A stretch of 57,494 bases of DNA, taken from JAKEHA01 sp964560355 (GTDB lineage Bacteria; Krumholzibacteriota; Krumholzibacteriia; WVZY01; JAKEHA01). Both the position numbers and the translations under genes were made by a program. Positions 8,229 through 15,991 of this stretch are shown one piece after another. The notes under the pieces are model-generated. The model was not told the DNA's origin and did no database searches. It was given only the letters and a program-made list of their open reading frames with translations. The stretch spans positions 1 to 57,494 of the forward strand of contig CAZLLI010000007.1 of the NCBI GenBank assembly GCA_964560355.1, in the 5' to 3' direction. The number at the start of each line of letters is the position of its first letter. Position 1 is the stretch's first letter.

Positions 8229-9550
8229 AGACGCTCGCAGCGTTCGGTTTGGTAGGTCTACTCGCCGTATCAACGCCAGCGCAGGCTTTCGACTACATCA
8301 CGCAACCCGACGGCCTCAATTATGCGAGACTCGACGCGTCGTCTCCATTCGGAATCGTGTATAACGTCGTCTTCATCGGCGACGGCTTCACTTCGAGCGA
8401 AATGGGAGACTTCGATGACGCCGTATCGCACTGTCTCTACACGTCGGCCGATTTCGGCGATGGTCTACTCGACATCGAGCCCTACAAGTCCGCGGTGTGC
8501 GGCATTCGCTTCTGGAAAGTACAGTTGATTTCGAATGAATCCGGCATCGATGATCCCACCGCCGGAATTTTCCGAAACACTCCGCTCGATTGTTCGTTTG
8601 GGGACGTAGGCGAGCCTTCAATGAAGATCTCGGGCGATCCGGGAAAGTGCGCCGCCGCAGTGAACGAGGCGGGCGTCCCAAGTTGGGACTTCATCGTTGT
8701 GATCACCAATACTCCGACGCGCAGCGGTGCATACTTCCCATCTGCCGGGAGCGTTGTCTATTTGTCGAGCCGCATTGCCTGGGGAATCTACCTTGCTCAC
8801 GAGCTTGGACACGCTATCGCTTCTTTGGGAGACGAATACGAATGCGAGATCTGTGATCCCGATGCCCCCGACTACGGGCGCACAATTCCGGTTGGTACTA
8901 TTCTCGATGAGCCCAACCTGTCGACGAACCTCGACGACATCAAGTGGAAATCGGAGATTCCAGACTGGGTGGTGGGACGTTTCATTCCCACTGTGCCGGA
9001 ACACATCTGCGACTGTGAGGTGGTGGGCGCTTGGGAAGGCGGCGGCACGTACTCCTACGGGGTTTATCGTTCGCAGGAGTATTGCGCGATGGATCAGGTG
9101 ACGTGCTCGTCCGGCGACGCGTTTTGTGTCGCATGCACCAACGCACTGAAGGAGGCGCTCAGCGGTTGTGCGCATCCCATCGCCTTCCTTGGAATGCCGC
9201 CAACTCGCTTCTGGGTGTTACCGATTTGTTTCGTTTGCGATGCCGAGAGCGCGGTTGCGGACGACCTACGGCGGCAGATGGAGTTCGATGCCATGGTCAT
9301 GAAATTCCTGCACCGCGGTCCGTTCGATTGGCTCGGTGGCCCCGGACCATTGATCAGCGTCTACGACGATTGGGGCGAACGCATCCCGGTTCGAACGGTC
9401 GTCCACGGAGATGTTCTCGAAATCTCGTTCAACGCCAATCGAATTCGCAGGTACACGGTCGTCGCCGAGAGTCGCAACTCAAGTCCGCTCCCGGCGTTCG
9501 ATGCGGAGTTGTATCGCAACGGTGTGCGCGAGCCCGGATTCGATCGATGA
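8225..9550 (+). CDS. secreted M64 (IgA-peptidase-like) zinc metallopeptidase
   Basis: The 441-aa protein has a clean signal peptide (LAAFGLVGLLAVSTPAQA, cleavage near residue 21). The zinc motif HELGHAIASLGDEYE begins at residue 192: His192, Glu193 (catalytic) and His196, followed by the GDEY typical of peptidase family M64. The upstream VVFIGDGFTSSEM is the usual N-terminal signature of the catalytic domain. Eight or more Cys in the central part (CECEICDPD-like, CDCEVV, CSSGDAFCVACTN) suggest disulfides or a second metal site, more than I would expect for the family. The last roughly 100 residues probably form a beta-sandwich. The ATG overlaps the stop of the preceding gene by 4 nt, and a strong terminator follows at 9558. 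Substrates are unknown. Confidence 0.85.
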   Translation: MKTLAAFGLVGLLAVSTPAQAFDYITQPDGLNYARLDASSPFGIVYNVVFIGDGFTSSEMGDFDDAVSHCLYTSADFGDGLLDIEPYKSAVCGIRFWKVQLISNESGIDDPTAGIFRNTPLDCSFGDVGEPSMKISGDPGKCAAAVNEAGVPSWDFIVVITNTPTRSGAYFPSAGSVVYLSSRIAWGIYLAHELGHAIASLGDEYECEICDPDAPDYGRTIPVGTILDEPNLSTNLDDIKWKSEIPDWVVGRFIPTVPEHICDCEVVGAWEGGGTYSYGVYRSQEYCAMDQVTCSSGDAFCVACTNALKEALSGCAHPIAFLGMPPTRFWVLPICFVCDAESAVADDLRRQMEFDAMVMKFLHRGPFDWLGGPGPLISVYDDWGERIPVRTVVHGDVLEISFNANRIRRYTVVAESRNSSPLPAFDAELYRNGVREPGFDR

Positions 9551-9557
9551 AGACCAC

Positions 9558-9594
9558 GGGGGCGGTGCTCGAACGGCACCGCCCCCGCTTGTTC
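9558..9594. terminator. intrinsic terminator between convergent genes
   Basis: A perfect 11-bp stem (GGGGGCGGTGC at 9558-9568, GCACCGCCCCC at 9576-9586) with a 7-nt loop is followed by GCTTGTT. It lies between the M64 peptidase gene (plus) and the small lipoprotein gene (minus, ending at 9603), so it may serve both strands. The T-tract is weak. Confidence 0.8.
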
Positions 9595-9602
9595 AGCACG
9601 GA

Positions 9603-10016
9603 CTAGTGGCCGCCGCTGCCGCCACTGTTGTTGACCGGATCGTTTCCACCCGAACCGCCACTCTCGGTACCCGCCTCCCCGTCGCTCTTAACGCAGGTCC
9701 AACTGATCATCGATTTTGCCCTGTTGCCTGCGACGCGGATAACCGCGACCTCGCCCGGCTGGAGCCGCAGCGAGTGTCGGCCGCCGAAGGTATGGGGATC
9801 GGTGACGACGAACTTCACGAGGTGGTTGGTGTTGTTCGTCCAGGCAATCAGGTCGTCGTCCTTAATGTTGATCTCGCCCAGCGGCGCGCCATTTTTGCCG
9901 ACGAGTTGACAACTCCCGTCGACGGCGATCACCATCACCCCCTGGTCGCTTAGGTAGCAAGACGATTGCAACCCGCACATGCCAAGTAGAAACAGCCCGG
10001 TGAGAACGCGTCGCAT
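9603..10016 (-). CDS. small lipoprotein of unknown function
   Basis: The 137-aa product begins with a lipoprotein signal (RRVLTGLFLLGMCGLQSSC, lipobox LQSSC with Cys at about residue 20). The mature part has short beta-strand patterns (VMVIAVDGSCQLV; DDLIAWTNNTNHLVKFVV) that recall a small beta-sandwich. It ends in a Gly/Ser-rich low-complexity tail (GTESGGSGGND...SGGSGGH). No family is recognised; a cupredoxin-like fold is possible but the metal ligands are not clear. A strong Shine-Dalgarno (AAAGGAGG) precedes the ATG. It lies 36 nt downstream of the Ser/Thr kinase on the same strand, so it is probably co-transcribed and could be an envelope target or sensor of that pathway (inference). Confidence 0.7.
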   Translation of the reverse strand: MRRVLTGLFLLGMCGLQSSCYLSDQGVMVIAVDGSCQLVGKNGAPLGEINIKDDDLIAWTNNTNHLVKFVVTDPHTFGGRHSLRLQPGEVAVIRVAGNRAKSMISWTCVKSDGEAGTESGGSGGNDPVNNSGGSGGH

Positions 10017-10052
10017 ATAGCGACCTCCTTTTCTTGGAGACTTGCAACCAAC

Positions 10053-12653
10053 TCACGACTCTTTCTTCGCAGCTCGTTCCTTCGCAGCATCCAGCATTTT
10101 GATGAACCTCGGATCCTTGATGAGCTCGCTCATCATGGGCTCGTTCACGACTTCATAGATCGGAACCTGGAGCTGCAGGGCTTGGTCCATATACTGTAGC
10201 GCCTGCGTTCGCTCGCCAAAGTGTTCGTAGACCTGCGCAATTCGAAACAGAGATTTCGCGTCGGGAGTTCCCGACAGTCGATCAATGGTCGCAAGGGCCA
10301 TATCTCGATTGTCCGTCATGCTGTAGAAATCCGCGAGGGCCGCCGTTGTCGCCGCGTCATCGGGGACGACGTCGAGCCGCGCAGTCGCGATGCGGATGGC
10401 GCGCCGGTAGATCTCCTTCGCTCGCTCGCGCTGTCCTTCGACGTAATACAAGGATCCGGCCAAGTTCGACAGGTAGACATACTGGGTCGTGTCGCAGTAA
10501 TCGAGCGCATACTCGTAATAGCGCGCGGAATCCTTGAAGCGCCCTTCGAAGTACAAGACGCGACCCACATTCGAACAACTTGCGCAGTTGGGCTCGGCCA
10601 GGTATGCGCGTTCGAAGTACTCACGTGCGCGCGTTAGGTCGCCCCGCGCGTCGTAATAGAGGCCCAGGCTGTTGAGTGCACGATAGGAAGCAGGCGCTAG
10701 TACGTACGCGGTCTCGTTGGCCTTCAATTCGAGGCTTCGCTGCCCGGTCCGCCAGTAGACCCAGCCCAGGCACCATTGGCCCAGCGAATAGTCGGGCGCA
10801 AGCTCTACGATTCTGGCAAAAGCGCCTTCGGCCTCCTCGTAGCGTTGCTGGTCCACGTACGCCCAACCCAACTCCTCCATCAGGAGTAAGTCGCCGCGCA
10901 CATTTCGAACACCAGCCTCGAGCAATTGGACGCGGTTATTGTTGCGCGCCATTCGTTGATAGACGTACGAAAGCCATGCCGTTGCTTCGGGCGTCGGCGA
11001 TCGGTGCAAGGATGCTCGGAGCCACTTTTCAGCCGCGCGTAGTTGAAGGCTGTCGCCGGGGGTGTCCTCCAACGACCTGCGAAAGCACGCATAGTGAGCA
11101 AAGCCCAAAGCCGCATCTCCCGCCGCTGACACTGAGTCCATCGGAACCGCGTCCAGAAGTCGCGTGCGCGCGTCAAAGGCATTGGTTCCGGCGCGCCAAT
11201 TCGACAACAATCCCAAACCTTCGACGATCGTTGTCGCCGATCGCGACGTTTCAATCGCGTTCATCAACGACGCACCGGTTTCCTTCTCCACCCGGAGCAA
11301 TCGCCGCAACGCGATACGAATTGAATCTCCCAACAAAGACGCGCGATCCAATGCGAAGTCGACTGTCTCCATATGCAGCGGCTTCATGGTCTGGGCGTCC
11401 ATCAACGATAACGTGAGTCGATGCCCTTCTTGATACGCCTCCACCTGTCCCCGCAGCAGCCGGTTGACTCCGAACGCGGCGCCGACGCGGTCCAGCGACG
11501 CGACGCGATCGACGAGGACGTGTTGATATGGAACCACCCACATCGACTCCGCTGACCGACCGACCGCTTCCATCTCGCTCGCCGTGCAGCGCGACAATCC
11601 GTCCACGAAGGCCTGGCTCGGCGTGTCGCCCAGGCGCTCGAACGGCATCACCGCGAGTCGAATCTTGGTCGAGTAGATGGAGTCGTTGCGCCAGTAGCGC
11701 CATCCGATGACGGCCGCGGCGATCACGGCGACGCCCGCGAGCGCCAGCGGAAGGACGCGACGACGCCGACGCCCGCGTCCGCCGCGCACGATGCTGACTG
11801 CGCGCACCGCGCCGGTCGCGAAGGAACCCCCCCAGCCGACGCGCTCCGACATGTCGACGAGCGCCGCACAAAATTCCGGCGCCGATTGGTAGCGCCGCGC
11901 GGGATCCTTCTCCAAACACTTGGCGACGACGGCCGCGCATGCGTCGGGGACATCGCCGCGCGCTTCCTTGAGCGGCGACGGCGCCTCGTTCAAGATCGAG
12001 TACACGACGGCCTGGTCGATCTCTCCGCGAAACGGAAGCCGTCCCGTGAGCATCTCGTACAGCACGACGCCCAGCGCCCAAATGTCCGCACGCGCGTCGG
12101 AGTCTTCGCTGCGCGCCTGCTCGGGCGACATGTACGCGATGGTGCCGAGCGTCGCGCCGCTGCCGGTGATGCGCGAGCGGCCGATCAGCTTCGCCAAGCC
12201 GAAGTCGACGATCTTCACGAAGCCGTCGTTCGTGATCATGACGTTGCCGGGCTTGATGTCGCGATGGACGATGCCGCTCGCGTGCGCGCGCGCGAGTCCT
12301 TGCGCGACGCTGAACGCGATTTCGAAGGCTTCGCGCACTTCGACCTTGCGGCGCGCGATGCGCTCCTTCAGCGACTCGCCCTGGTAGCAGGCCATGGCGA
12401 TGAAGAGCTGGCCCTCGGGGGTTTCGTCGATGTCGAAGATGCTGCAGATGTTGGGATGGTCGAGCGCAGACGCGGCTTGGGCTTCGTGCACGAAGCGCCG
12501 CTTGGCGTCTTCGTCACGCGTCAGCTCGGGGGCGAGAAACTTGAGCGCGACGGTGCGGCGGAGCTTCGTGTCCTCCGCCTTGTACACGACGCCCATCCCG
12601 CCTCCGCCGATTTTCTCGAGAATGCGGTAGTGCGATACTGTTTTGTCGATCAT
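10053..12653 (-). CDS. transmembrane Ser/Thr protein kinase with C-terminal TPR domain
   Basis: The 866-aa protein has an N-terminal Hanks-type kinase domain (about residues 9-270). The glycine loop is IGGGGMGVV (15-23), the ATP-binding Lys is Lys38, the catalytic loop is HRDIKPGN (130-137, Asp132) and the metal-binding site is DFG (150-152). The activation segment is followed by GTIAYMSPEQ. An Arg-rich stretch and one membrane helix follow (PLALAGVAVIAAAVIGW, about 298-320). Next is a roughly 150-residue domain similar to a FlgO/TolB-N-like part (IRLAVMPFERLGDTPSQAFVDGL). The C-terminal 350 residues are TPR repeats. This is a PknB-like receptor architecture with an extracytoplasmic TPR array likely sensing protein partners. 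The small lipoprotein gene follows 36 nt downstream. The promoter should lie in the 137-nt divergent region before the ACT gene. Confidence 0.92.
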   Translation of the reverse strand: MIDKTVSHYRILEKIGGGGMGVVYKAEDTKLRRTVALKFLAPELTRDEDAKRRFVHEAQAASALDHPNICSIFDIDETPEGQLFIAMACYQGESLKERIARRKVEVREAFEIAFSVAQGLARAHASGIVHRDIKPGNVMITNDGFVKIVDFGLAKLIGRSRITGSGATLGTIAYMSPEQARSEDSDARADIWALGVVLYEMLTGRLPFRGEIDQAVVYSILNEAPSPLKEARGDVPDACAAVVAKCLEKDPARRYQSAPEFCAALVDMSERVGWGGSFATGAVRAVSIVRGGRGRRRRRVLPLALAGVAVIAAAVIGWRYWRNDSIYSTKIRLAVMPFERLGDTPSQAFVDGLSRCTASEMEAVGRSAESMWVVPYQHVLVDRVASLDRVGAAFGVNRLLRGQVEAYQEGHRLTLSLMDAQTMKPLHMETVDFALDRASLLGDSIRIALRRLLRVEKETGASLMNAIETSRSATTIVEGLGLLSNWRAGTNAFDARTRLLDAVPMDSVSAAGDAALGFAHYACFRRSLEDTPGDSLQLRAAEKWLRASLHRSPTPEATAWLSYVYQRMARNNNRVQLLEAGVRNVRGDLLLMEELGWAYVDQQRYEEAEGAFARIVELAPDYSLGQWCLGWVYWRTGQRSLELKANETAYVLAPASYRALNSLGLYYDARGDLTRAREYFERAYLAEPNCASCSNVGRVLYFEGRFKDSARYYEYALDYCDTTQYVYLSNLAGSLYYVEGQRERAKEIYRRAIRIATARLDVVPDDAATTAALADFYSMTDNRDMALATIDRLSGTPDAKSLFRIAQVYEHFGERTQALQYMDQALQLQVPIYEVVNEPMMSELIKDPRFIKMLDAAKERAAKKES

Positions 12654-12733
12654 GACGGCGCCACAGGGGGCACTCGCGGTGCATCACCGCGCGGGCAGGC
12701 CATCGCGACCCGTTGCGAGTATAGTCGACACTT

Positions 12734-12752
12734 GCCGCCTTGCCAAGGCGGC
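12734..12752. promoter_or_regulatory. 9-bp perfect inverted repeat in divergent promoter region
   Basis: GCCGCCTTG-C-CAAGGCGGC is a perfect palindrome with a single central base. It is followed 7 nt later by TACAAT (12760-12765), a plausible -10 for the ACT-domain gene. It lies between the divergent kinase (start 12653) and ACT gene (start 12791). Position and symmetry suit a dimeric regulator operator, but a transcript hairpin cannot be excluded. Confidence 0.45.
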
Positions 12753-12790
12753 CCGGTGCTACAATGGTCGCGCCACGAAGGAGGTTCGTT

Positions 12791-13207
12791 ATGGCAGATT
12801 CCGTCCAGAAGGTGAACTACTGCTACGCGATGGTCCCGGCCCGGCCCGGTCAAGGCGCGCGCATTCTCGGCGCCTTGTCGAAGGCGGGCGTCAACCTCGA
12901 CGCGTTCTCCGGATTCCCGCGCGGCAAGGGTCGCGCGCAGCTCGATTTCGTCACCGACAAAATGCCCGCGCTGCGACGCGTGGCGGCGAAGAATCGTTGG
13001 AAGCTGAGCCCGGTGAAGAAAGCGTTCCTTGTCACCGGCGTCAACAAGGCCGGCGCCGTCAACGCGCACGTGCAAAAACTCGCGAAGGCGAAGATCAGCG
13101 TCGTCGCCGCCGACGCGGTGTGCGCAGGCATGGGTCGCTACGGAATGATTCTGTGGGTGAAGCCGCGCGACTACGCTCGCGCGTCGAAGGCGCTGGGAGC
13201 GAAATAG
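12791..13207 (+). CDS. small protein with two ACT-like regulatory domains
   Basis: The 138-aa protein starts at an ATG preceded by a perfect AAGGAGG (12778-12784, spacing 6); upstream in-frame ATGs lack one. The first half (YCYAMVPARPGQGARILGALS ... AGVNLDAFSGFP) has the ACT pattern: a beta-strand, a P-G-x-G/A-x-I/L helix start, and a second strand. The second half (AFLVTGVNKAGAVNAHVQKLA ... ISVVAADAVC) looks like a repeat. ACT pairs bind amino acids or other small effectors. No catalytic domain is fused, so it is a stand-alone sensor or adaptor. Aminotransferase and kinase neighbours give only weak functional hints. The upstream palindrome suggests transcriptional control. Confidence 0.75.
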   Translation: MADSVQKVNYCYAMVPARPGQGARILGALSKAGVNLDAFSGFPRGKGRAQLDFVTDKMPALRRVAAKNRWKLSPVKKAFLVTGVNKAGAVNAHVQKLAKAKISVVAADAVCAGMGRYGMILWVKPRDYARASKALGAK

Positions 13208-13236
13208 CGGCGGTACTGCGTGCGGGTGGCGTCCGA

Positions 13237-13329
13237 CGGGCGCGCATCTGACCCGAAGCGAACATCCGCAGCGCGATACCAGATGTCTCGCGCGAGGACC
13301 TGAGAGCGGAGGGTCAGGATGCGCGACCG
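13237..13329. repeat. hairpin-bounded repeat element, copy 1
   Basis: An 18-nt left arm (13237-13254) pairs with a 19-nt right arm (13311-13329). There is one mismatch and one bulged G in the right arm. They enclose a 56-nt core that begins GAAGCGAACATCCGCAGCGC and ends GGACCTGAGAGCGGA. A second copy lies at 15267-15359 with 4 or 5 differences in the core but completely different, again complementary, arms. The core can form an internal stem GCGCGA/TCGCGC. It lies between the convergent ACT and aminotransferase genes, about 30 nt from each stop. It could act as a bidirectional terminator, a structured RNA or a REP-like mobile repeat; I do not recognise a known family. Confidence 0.75.
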
Positions 13330-13355
13330 GCCGACACAGGACCCGCGCTGCGCGG

Positions 13356-14519
13356 CTACCCCGCGAGCACGCGATTCAGTCGTTCGACGCCGAGCAAGAC
13401 GCGCGGCGTCGCTTCGCCCGCGAAGCAGACGCGGATCCAATTCGCGAAGTCCGCGCCGAAGTCTTCGCCGGGCGCGACCGCGACACCCGCGTCGAGCAGT
13501 GCTTCGATCACTTCGGTGACCGTGCGCCCGCGCAGGTAGCCGAGAATCGGGAAGAAGAAGTAATACGCGCCTTCCGGGAGCGGTGCGTCGACGCGGAGCG
13601 CGTTCGCCACTTGGTCGCGAATCGACGCGCACTCCGCGACGAAGCGGCCCGACCACAGCGCGCGCGTGCGCACCGGTTCGACCATCATTTGCTGCGCGAT
13701 CGTCGACGGGCTGTAGAGCTGGTGCACCATCGCCTTGTTGAGCGCGCGCACCACGCTCGTCTCCGCCACCGCGTACCCCAAGCGCAGCCCCGCGAACATG
13801 AACACCTTCGAGAACGTGAACACCGACACGGTTTGCTCGAACGTGCCGGTAACGCTCGCCACCGAAACGTGCGCGCGTCCGTCGAAGGTCATGCCGTCGT
13901 AGGCTTCGTCGGAGATGAGCCAGAGGTCGTTGGCCCTCGCGAAGCGCCCGATCGCTTCCAGCTGTGCGCGCGTGAGCACCTTGCCGCTCGGGTTGTTGGG
14001 GCTGTTGAGGTAGATCGCCACGGTTTTCGGCGTGAGGCGCGACTCCAGCATCCCGTAGATGTCGGGATCGTCGTAGAGGCGCGTGTAGAACGGGACTTCG
14101 ATCGCGTTCCCACCCGCCGCGTGCACCATACCGCGAAAGAACGGCCAGTAGGGCGAGAGCAAGAGCACGTCGTCGCCCGGGTCGATGAGCGTCTGCACCG
14201 TCGCCGAGAGCGCGTTGGTGGCGCCCGCGGTCACGAGCACGTTCTCGTCCGACACCGACAGCGCGTTGTCTTCTTCCAGCTTGGCGACGAGCGCCTGGCG
14301 CAGCGCCGGTATGCCGAAGGTGTCGCAGTAGCGATGGAAGCCCGCGTTCGCACGCGCGAAGGCGGCGTCGATGGGGAGCGCGTACGGCGGCGGCGCGTAG
14401 GCGTCGCCGATGTGCAGACCGACGAGGTCGGTCGCCTGCGCCATGCGGGGGCGGAATTTTTCGTATACCGACCCCGTGATACGCGAGGAACGCTCGGCGA
14501 ATCGGGGGAAGAGCGGCAT
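13356..14519 (-). CDS. class I/II (fold-type I) PLP-dependent aminotransferase
   Basis: This enzyme of about 387 aa has the standard fold-type I order. GDAYAPPP lies at the N-terminus, then VTAGATNALSATVQ (cofactor phosphate loop) and YLNSPNNPSGKVLT (the Asn that contacts PLP). Next are LISDEAYDGMTF (Asp/Tyr contacts) and FTFSKVFMFAGLRLGY, with the Schiff-base Lys at about residue 238. Near the C-terminus, WIRVCFAG supplies the substrate-carboxylate Arg. It belongs to the AAT I alpha/gamma group; the amino-acid substrate is not predictable. ATG 14517-14519 is the chosen start; a GTG at 14532-14534 would add 5 residues. The gene is divergent from the fasciclin lipoprotein, with no clear shared pathway. 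Confidence 0.9.
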   Translation of the reverse strand: MPLFPRFAERSSRITGSVYEKFRPRMAQATDLVGLHIGDAYAPPPYALPIDAAFARANAGFHRYCDTFGIPALRQALVAKLEEDNALSVSDENVLVTAGATNALSATVQTLIDPGDDVLLLSPYWPFFRGMVHAAGGNAIEVPFYTRLYDDPDIYGMLESRLTPKTVAIYLNSPNNPSGKVLTRAQLEAIGRFARANDLWLISDEAYDGMTFDGRAHVSVASVTGTFEQTVSVFTFSKVFMFAGLRLGYAVAETSVVRALNKAMVHQLYSPSTIAQQMMVEPVRTRALWSGRFVAECASIRDQVANALRVDAPLPEGAYYFFFPILGYLRGRTVTEVIEALLDAGVAVAPGEDFGADFANWIRVCFAGEATPRVLLGVERLNRVLAG

Positions 14520-14566
14520 GGAATGATGGTACACTATCGCCCGTGGACGCGCGAGGAGGAGCTGCC

Positions 14567-15055
14567 ATGATTCGTCGCTCGATCGTAGCCGCCGTGGTGG
14601 GCGTATGCCTGGCGTGCGCCCCCAACCACCAACTCACCGACACCACCAGCGACGTGCTCACGCTGGCGTCGTCCAACCCGAGTGTGTCGACCTTCATCAC
14701 CATGCTCGACGCAAGCGGCACGTCGCAACTCCTGCACGGCAGCGAATCCATCACGGTGCTCGCGCCGAGCAACATCGCCCTCACGTCGCTCGGCGACGAC
14801 CGCATTCGCTTCCTCTTGAGTCCCGAAGGCGCGACCGAGCTGGGCCAGCTCGTCAACGCGCACGTGTTCCCCGGCGCGTTCTCCGCCGAGGACGTCGCGC
14901 GCGGCAAGCTGCCGAAGAATCTCGGCGGCAAGCGCATCACCGCGTCGAAGGCGTCCGACGGAACGCCGCGCGTCGAAGGAAGCGGGAAGATTCTAGAGTC
15001 GGTGCGAGGGTCGAACGGTTACGTGCACATCATCGACACGGTCATTCGACAGTAG
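14567..15055 (+). CDS. fasciclin (FAS1) domain lipoprotein
   Basis: The 162-aa protein starts at ATG 14567, 5 nt after AGGAGGAG; a longer in-frame start at 14543 would destroy the signal peptide. The lipobox CLAC at residues about 14-17 (VVGVCLACAPN) marks a lipoprotein. One FAS1 domain fills the rest: LASSNPSVSTFITMLDASG (helices), SITVLAPSNIALTSL (H1 motif), LVNAHVFPGAF, then GYVHIIDTVI (H2 motif). FAS1 domains mediate protein-protein or matrix adhesion at the cell surface. The gene is monocistronic in this window, followed by a complex hairpin region at 15062-15149. No enzymatic residues are expected. Confidence 0.88.
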   Translation: MIRRSIVAAVVGVCLACAPNHQLTDTTSDVLTLASSNPSVSTFITMLDASGTSQLLHGSESITVLAPSNIALTSLGDDRIRFLLSPEGATELGQLVNAHVFPGAFSAEDVARGKLPKNLGGKRITASKASDGTPRVEGSGKILESVRGSNGYVHIIDTVIRQ

Positions 15056-15061
15056 GAGCAT

Positions 15062-15149
15062 TGGGAGCGAGGCGGTCTGGAAGCGCTAGACCGCACCGAA
15101 GAGACTGGTGGGCCCCACTGCGGCCCGCCCGGGGGCGGCGTCGCTCCCA
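15062..15149 (+). other. complex fold-back region downstream of FAS1 gene
   Basis: A closing stem TGGGAGCGA (15062-15070) / TCGCTCCCA (15141-15149) encloses three further hairpins: GCGGTCT/AGACCGC (15072-15094), GTGGG/CCCAC (15108-15118) and CCGCC/GGCGG (15125-15138). The cloverleaf-like layout starts 6 nt after the FAS1 stop. It has no tRNA invariant positions and no T-run. It could be an unusual 3' stabilising structure, a terminator or a small RNA. The structure is predicted by eye only. Confidence 0.5.
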
Positions 15150-15266
15150 TAATTCTCAAGCGAATGAATGCCCCTGTTCCGATCGCGAGAATATCCGCGC
15201 GGGCCGCGAAGTCGTCAATATTGAACGGGCGAATGGCGGAACGGGCGTGTGGGTTGTTGATGCCGA

Positions 15267-15359
15267 CTGGCACCGAGGGTTCCCAGAGCGAACATCCGCA
15301 GCGCGATTCCAAATGTCGCGCGCGAGGACCTGAGAGCGGCGGGAAGCCCTCGGTGCCAG
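15267..15359. repeat. hairpin-bounded repeat element, copy 2
   Basis: The left arm 15267-15284 (CTGGCACCGAGGGTTCCC) pairs perfectly with the right arm 15341-15359 except for one bulged G. The 56-nt core 15285-15340 is nearly identical to that of copy 1 at 13237-13329, in the same orientation. The arm lengths (18 and 19 nt), core length and a single bulge near the inner end of the right arm are the same in both copies, although the arm sequences differ. It sits 9 nt beyond the stop of the minus-strand PfpI-like gene and in the 3' region of the plus-strand FAS1 gene, again a convergent intergenic site. Confidence 0.75.
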
Positions 15360-15368
15360 CTTGGATTG

Positions 15369-15974
15369 TCAGCGCTGTCCGCCCGCTTGCGCGAGCCAGC
15401 CGTCGTATTCCATCGCCTTCGCGGCACGGCGGGCGCTGTCGTTGCCCTTCAACTTGGCGACGATGTTGAGCGCGCCGTCGAGACCCGACGTCACACCGCC
15501 CGTCTTTAGTACGAAATCCGCGTCCTTGCCGACGAGGTCGGTCCAGTTGCGCAGCATCTCGGGCGCGCCGTTGCCGGCGACGACGAGCACGTCGGGCCAC
15601 GGGCAATCGCGAATCGCGTAGTCGGGTTCGACTTCGAGGCCGCCGCTGCGGATCGCCTTGCCGTCTTCGGAGATGGTGTAGACGTAGAAACCGCCCGCGT
15701 TCGCGAAGGCTTCGCTGGGGCCGGCGACGTCGAACAGGTCGACGCCGTCGTACAGCACCACCGCAACGTGGGTGAGTGACTTCACCGCGACCAGCTTCTG
15801 CCCGCACTGCTTGCAGGTGCCGGCGTCGGCGAAGACGGGGGCGTTGCCTTCGCACGCGTCCTTCGGGCACACGAAGCCCGCACGCGTGCTGGGGTCGTAG
15901 CAGTGTCCGGGTCCGCCCGCGAGTGCCACGCTCGCGAGCAACGTCAGAATAGCGGCACAGAGTACGGTTCTCAT
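15369..15974 (-). CDS. secreted DJ-1/PfpI-like protein with Cys-rich N-terminus, nucleophile elbow apparently deleted
   Basis: The 201-aa protein starts at ATG 15972-15974 after GAAGGAG. It has a signal peptide (RTVLCAAILTLLASVALA). A short Cys-rich module follows (PGHCYDP..FVCPKDACEG..GTCKQCGQKL) that resembles heavy-metal-binding CxxC knuckles. From about residue 66 a DJ-1/PfpI (GATase-1-like) domain starts with VAVVLYDGVDLFDVAGPSEAF and continues DVLVVAGNGAPEML. It then passes almost directly to GGVTSGLDGALNIVAKL, which in family members follows the nucleophile Cys by roughly 60 residues. The segment with the catalytic Cys elbow is missing. It is therefore probably non-catalytic, perhaps a binding protein. 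It is the third gene of the ECF sigma operon, 17 nt after the anti-sigma stop. Confidence 0.78.
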   Translation of the reverse strand: MRTVLCAAILTLLASVALAGGPGHCYDPSTRAGFVCPKDACEGNAPVFADAGTCKQCGQKLVAVKSLTHVAVVLYDGVDLFDVAGPSEAFANAGGFYVYTISEDGKAIRSGGLEVEPDYAIRDCPWPDVLVVAGNGAPEMLRNWTDLVGKDADFVLKTGGVTSGLDGALNIVAKLKGNDSARRAAKAMEYDGWLAQAGGQR

Positions 15975-15991
15975 GGTTCGACTCCTTCTCG

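Noticed and set aside
13299..13313. CCTGAGAG in the hairpin repeats, resembling part of the TPP riboswitch
   Set aside because: The other conserved TPP elements are absent, the arrangement differs, and the elements lie downstream of genes rather than in 5' leaders.
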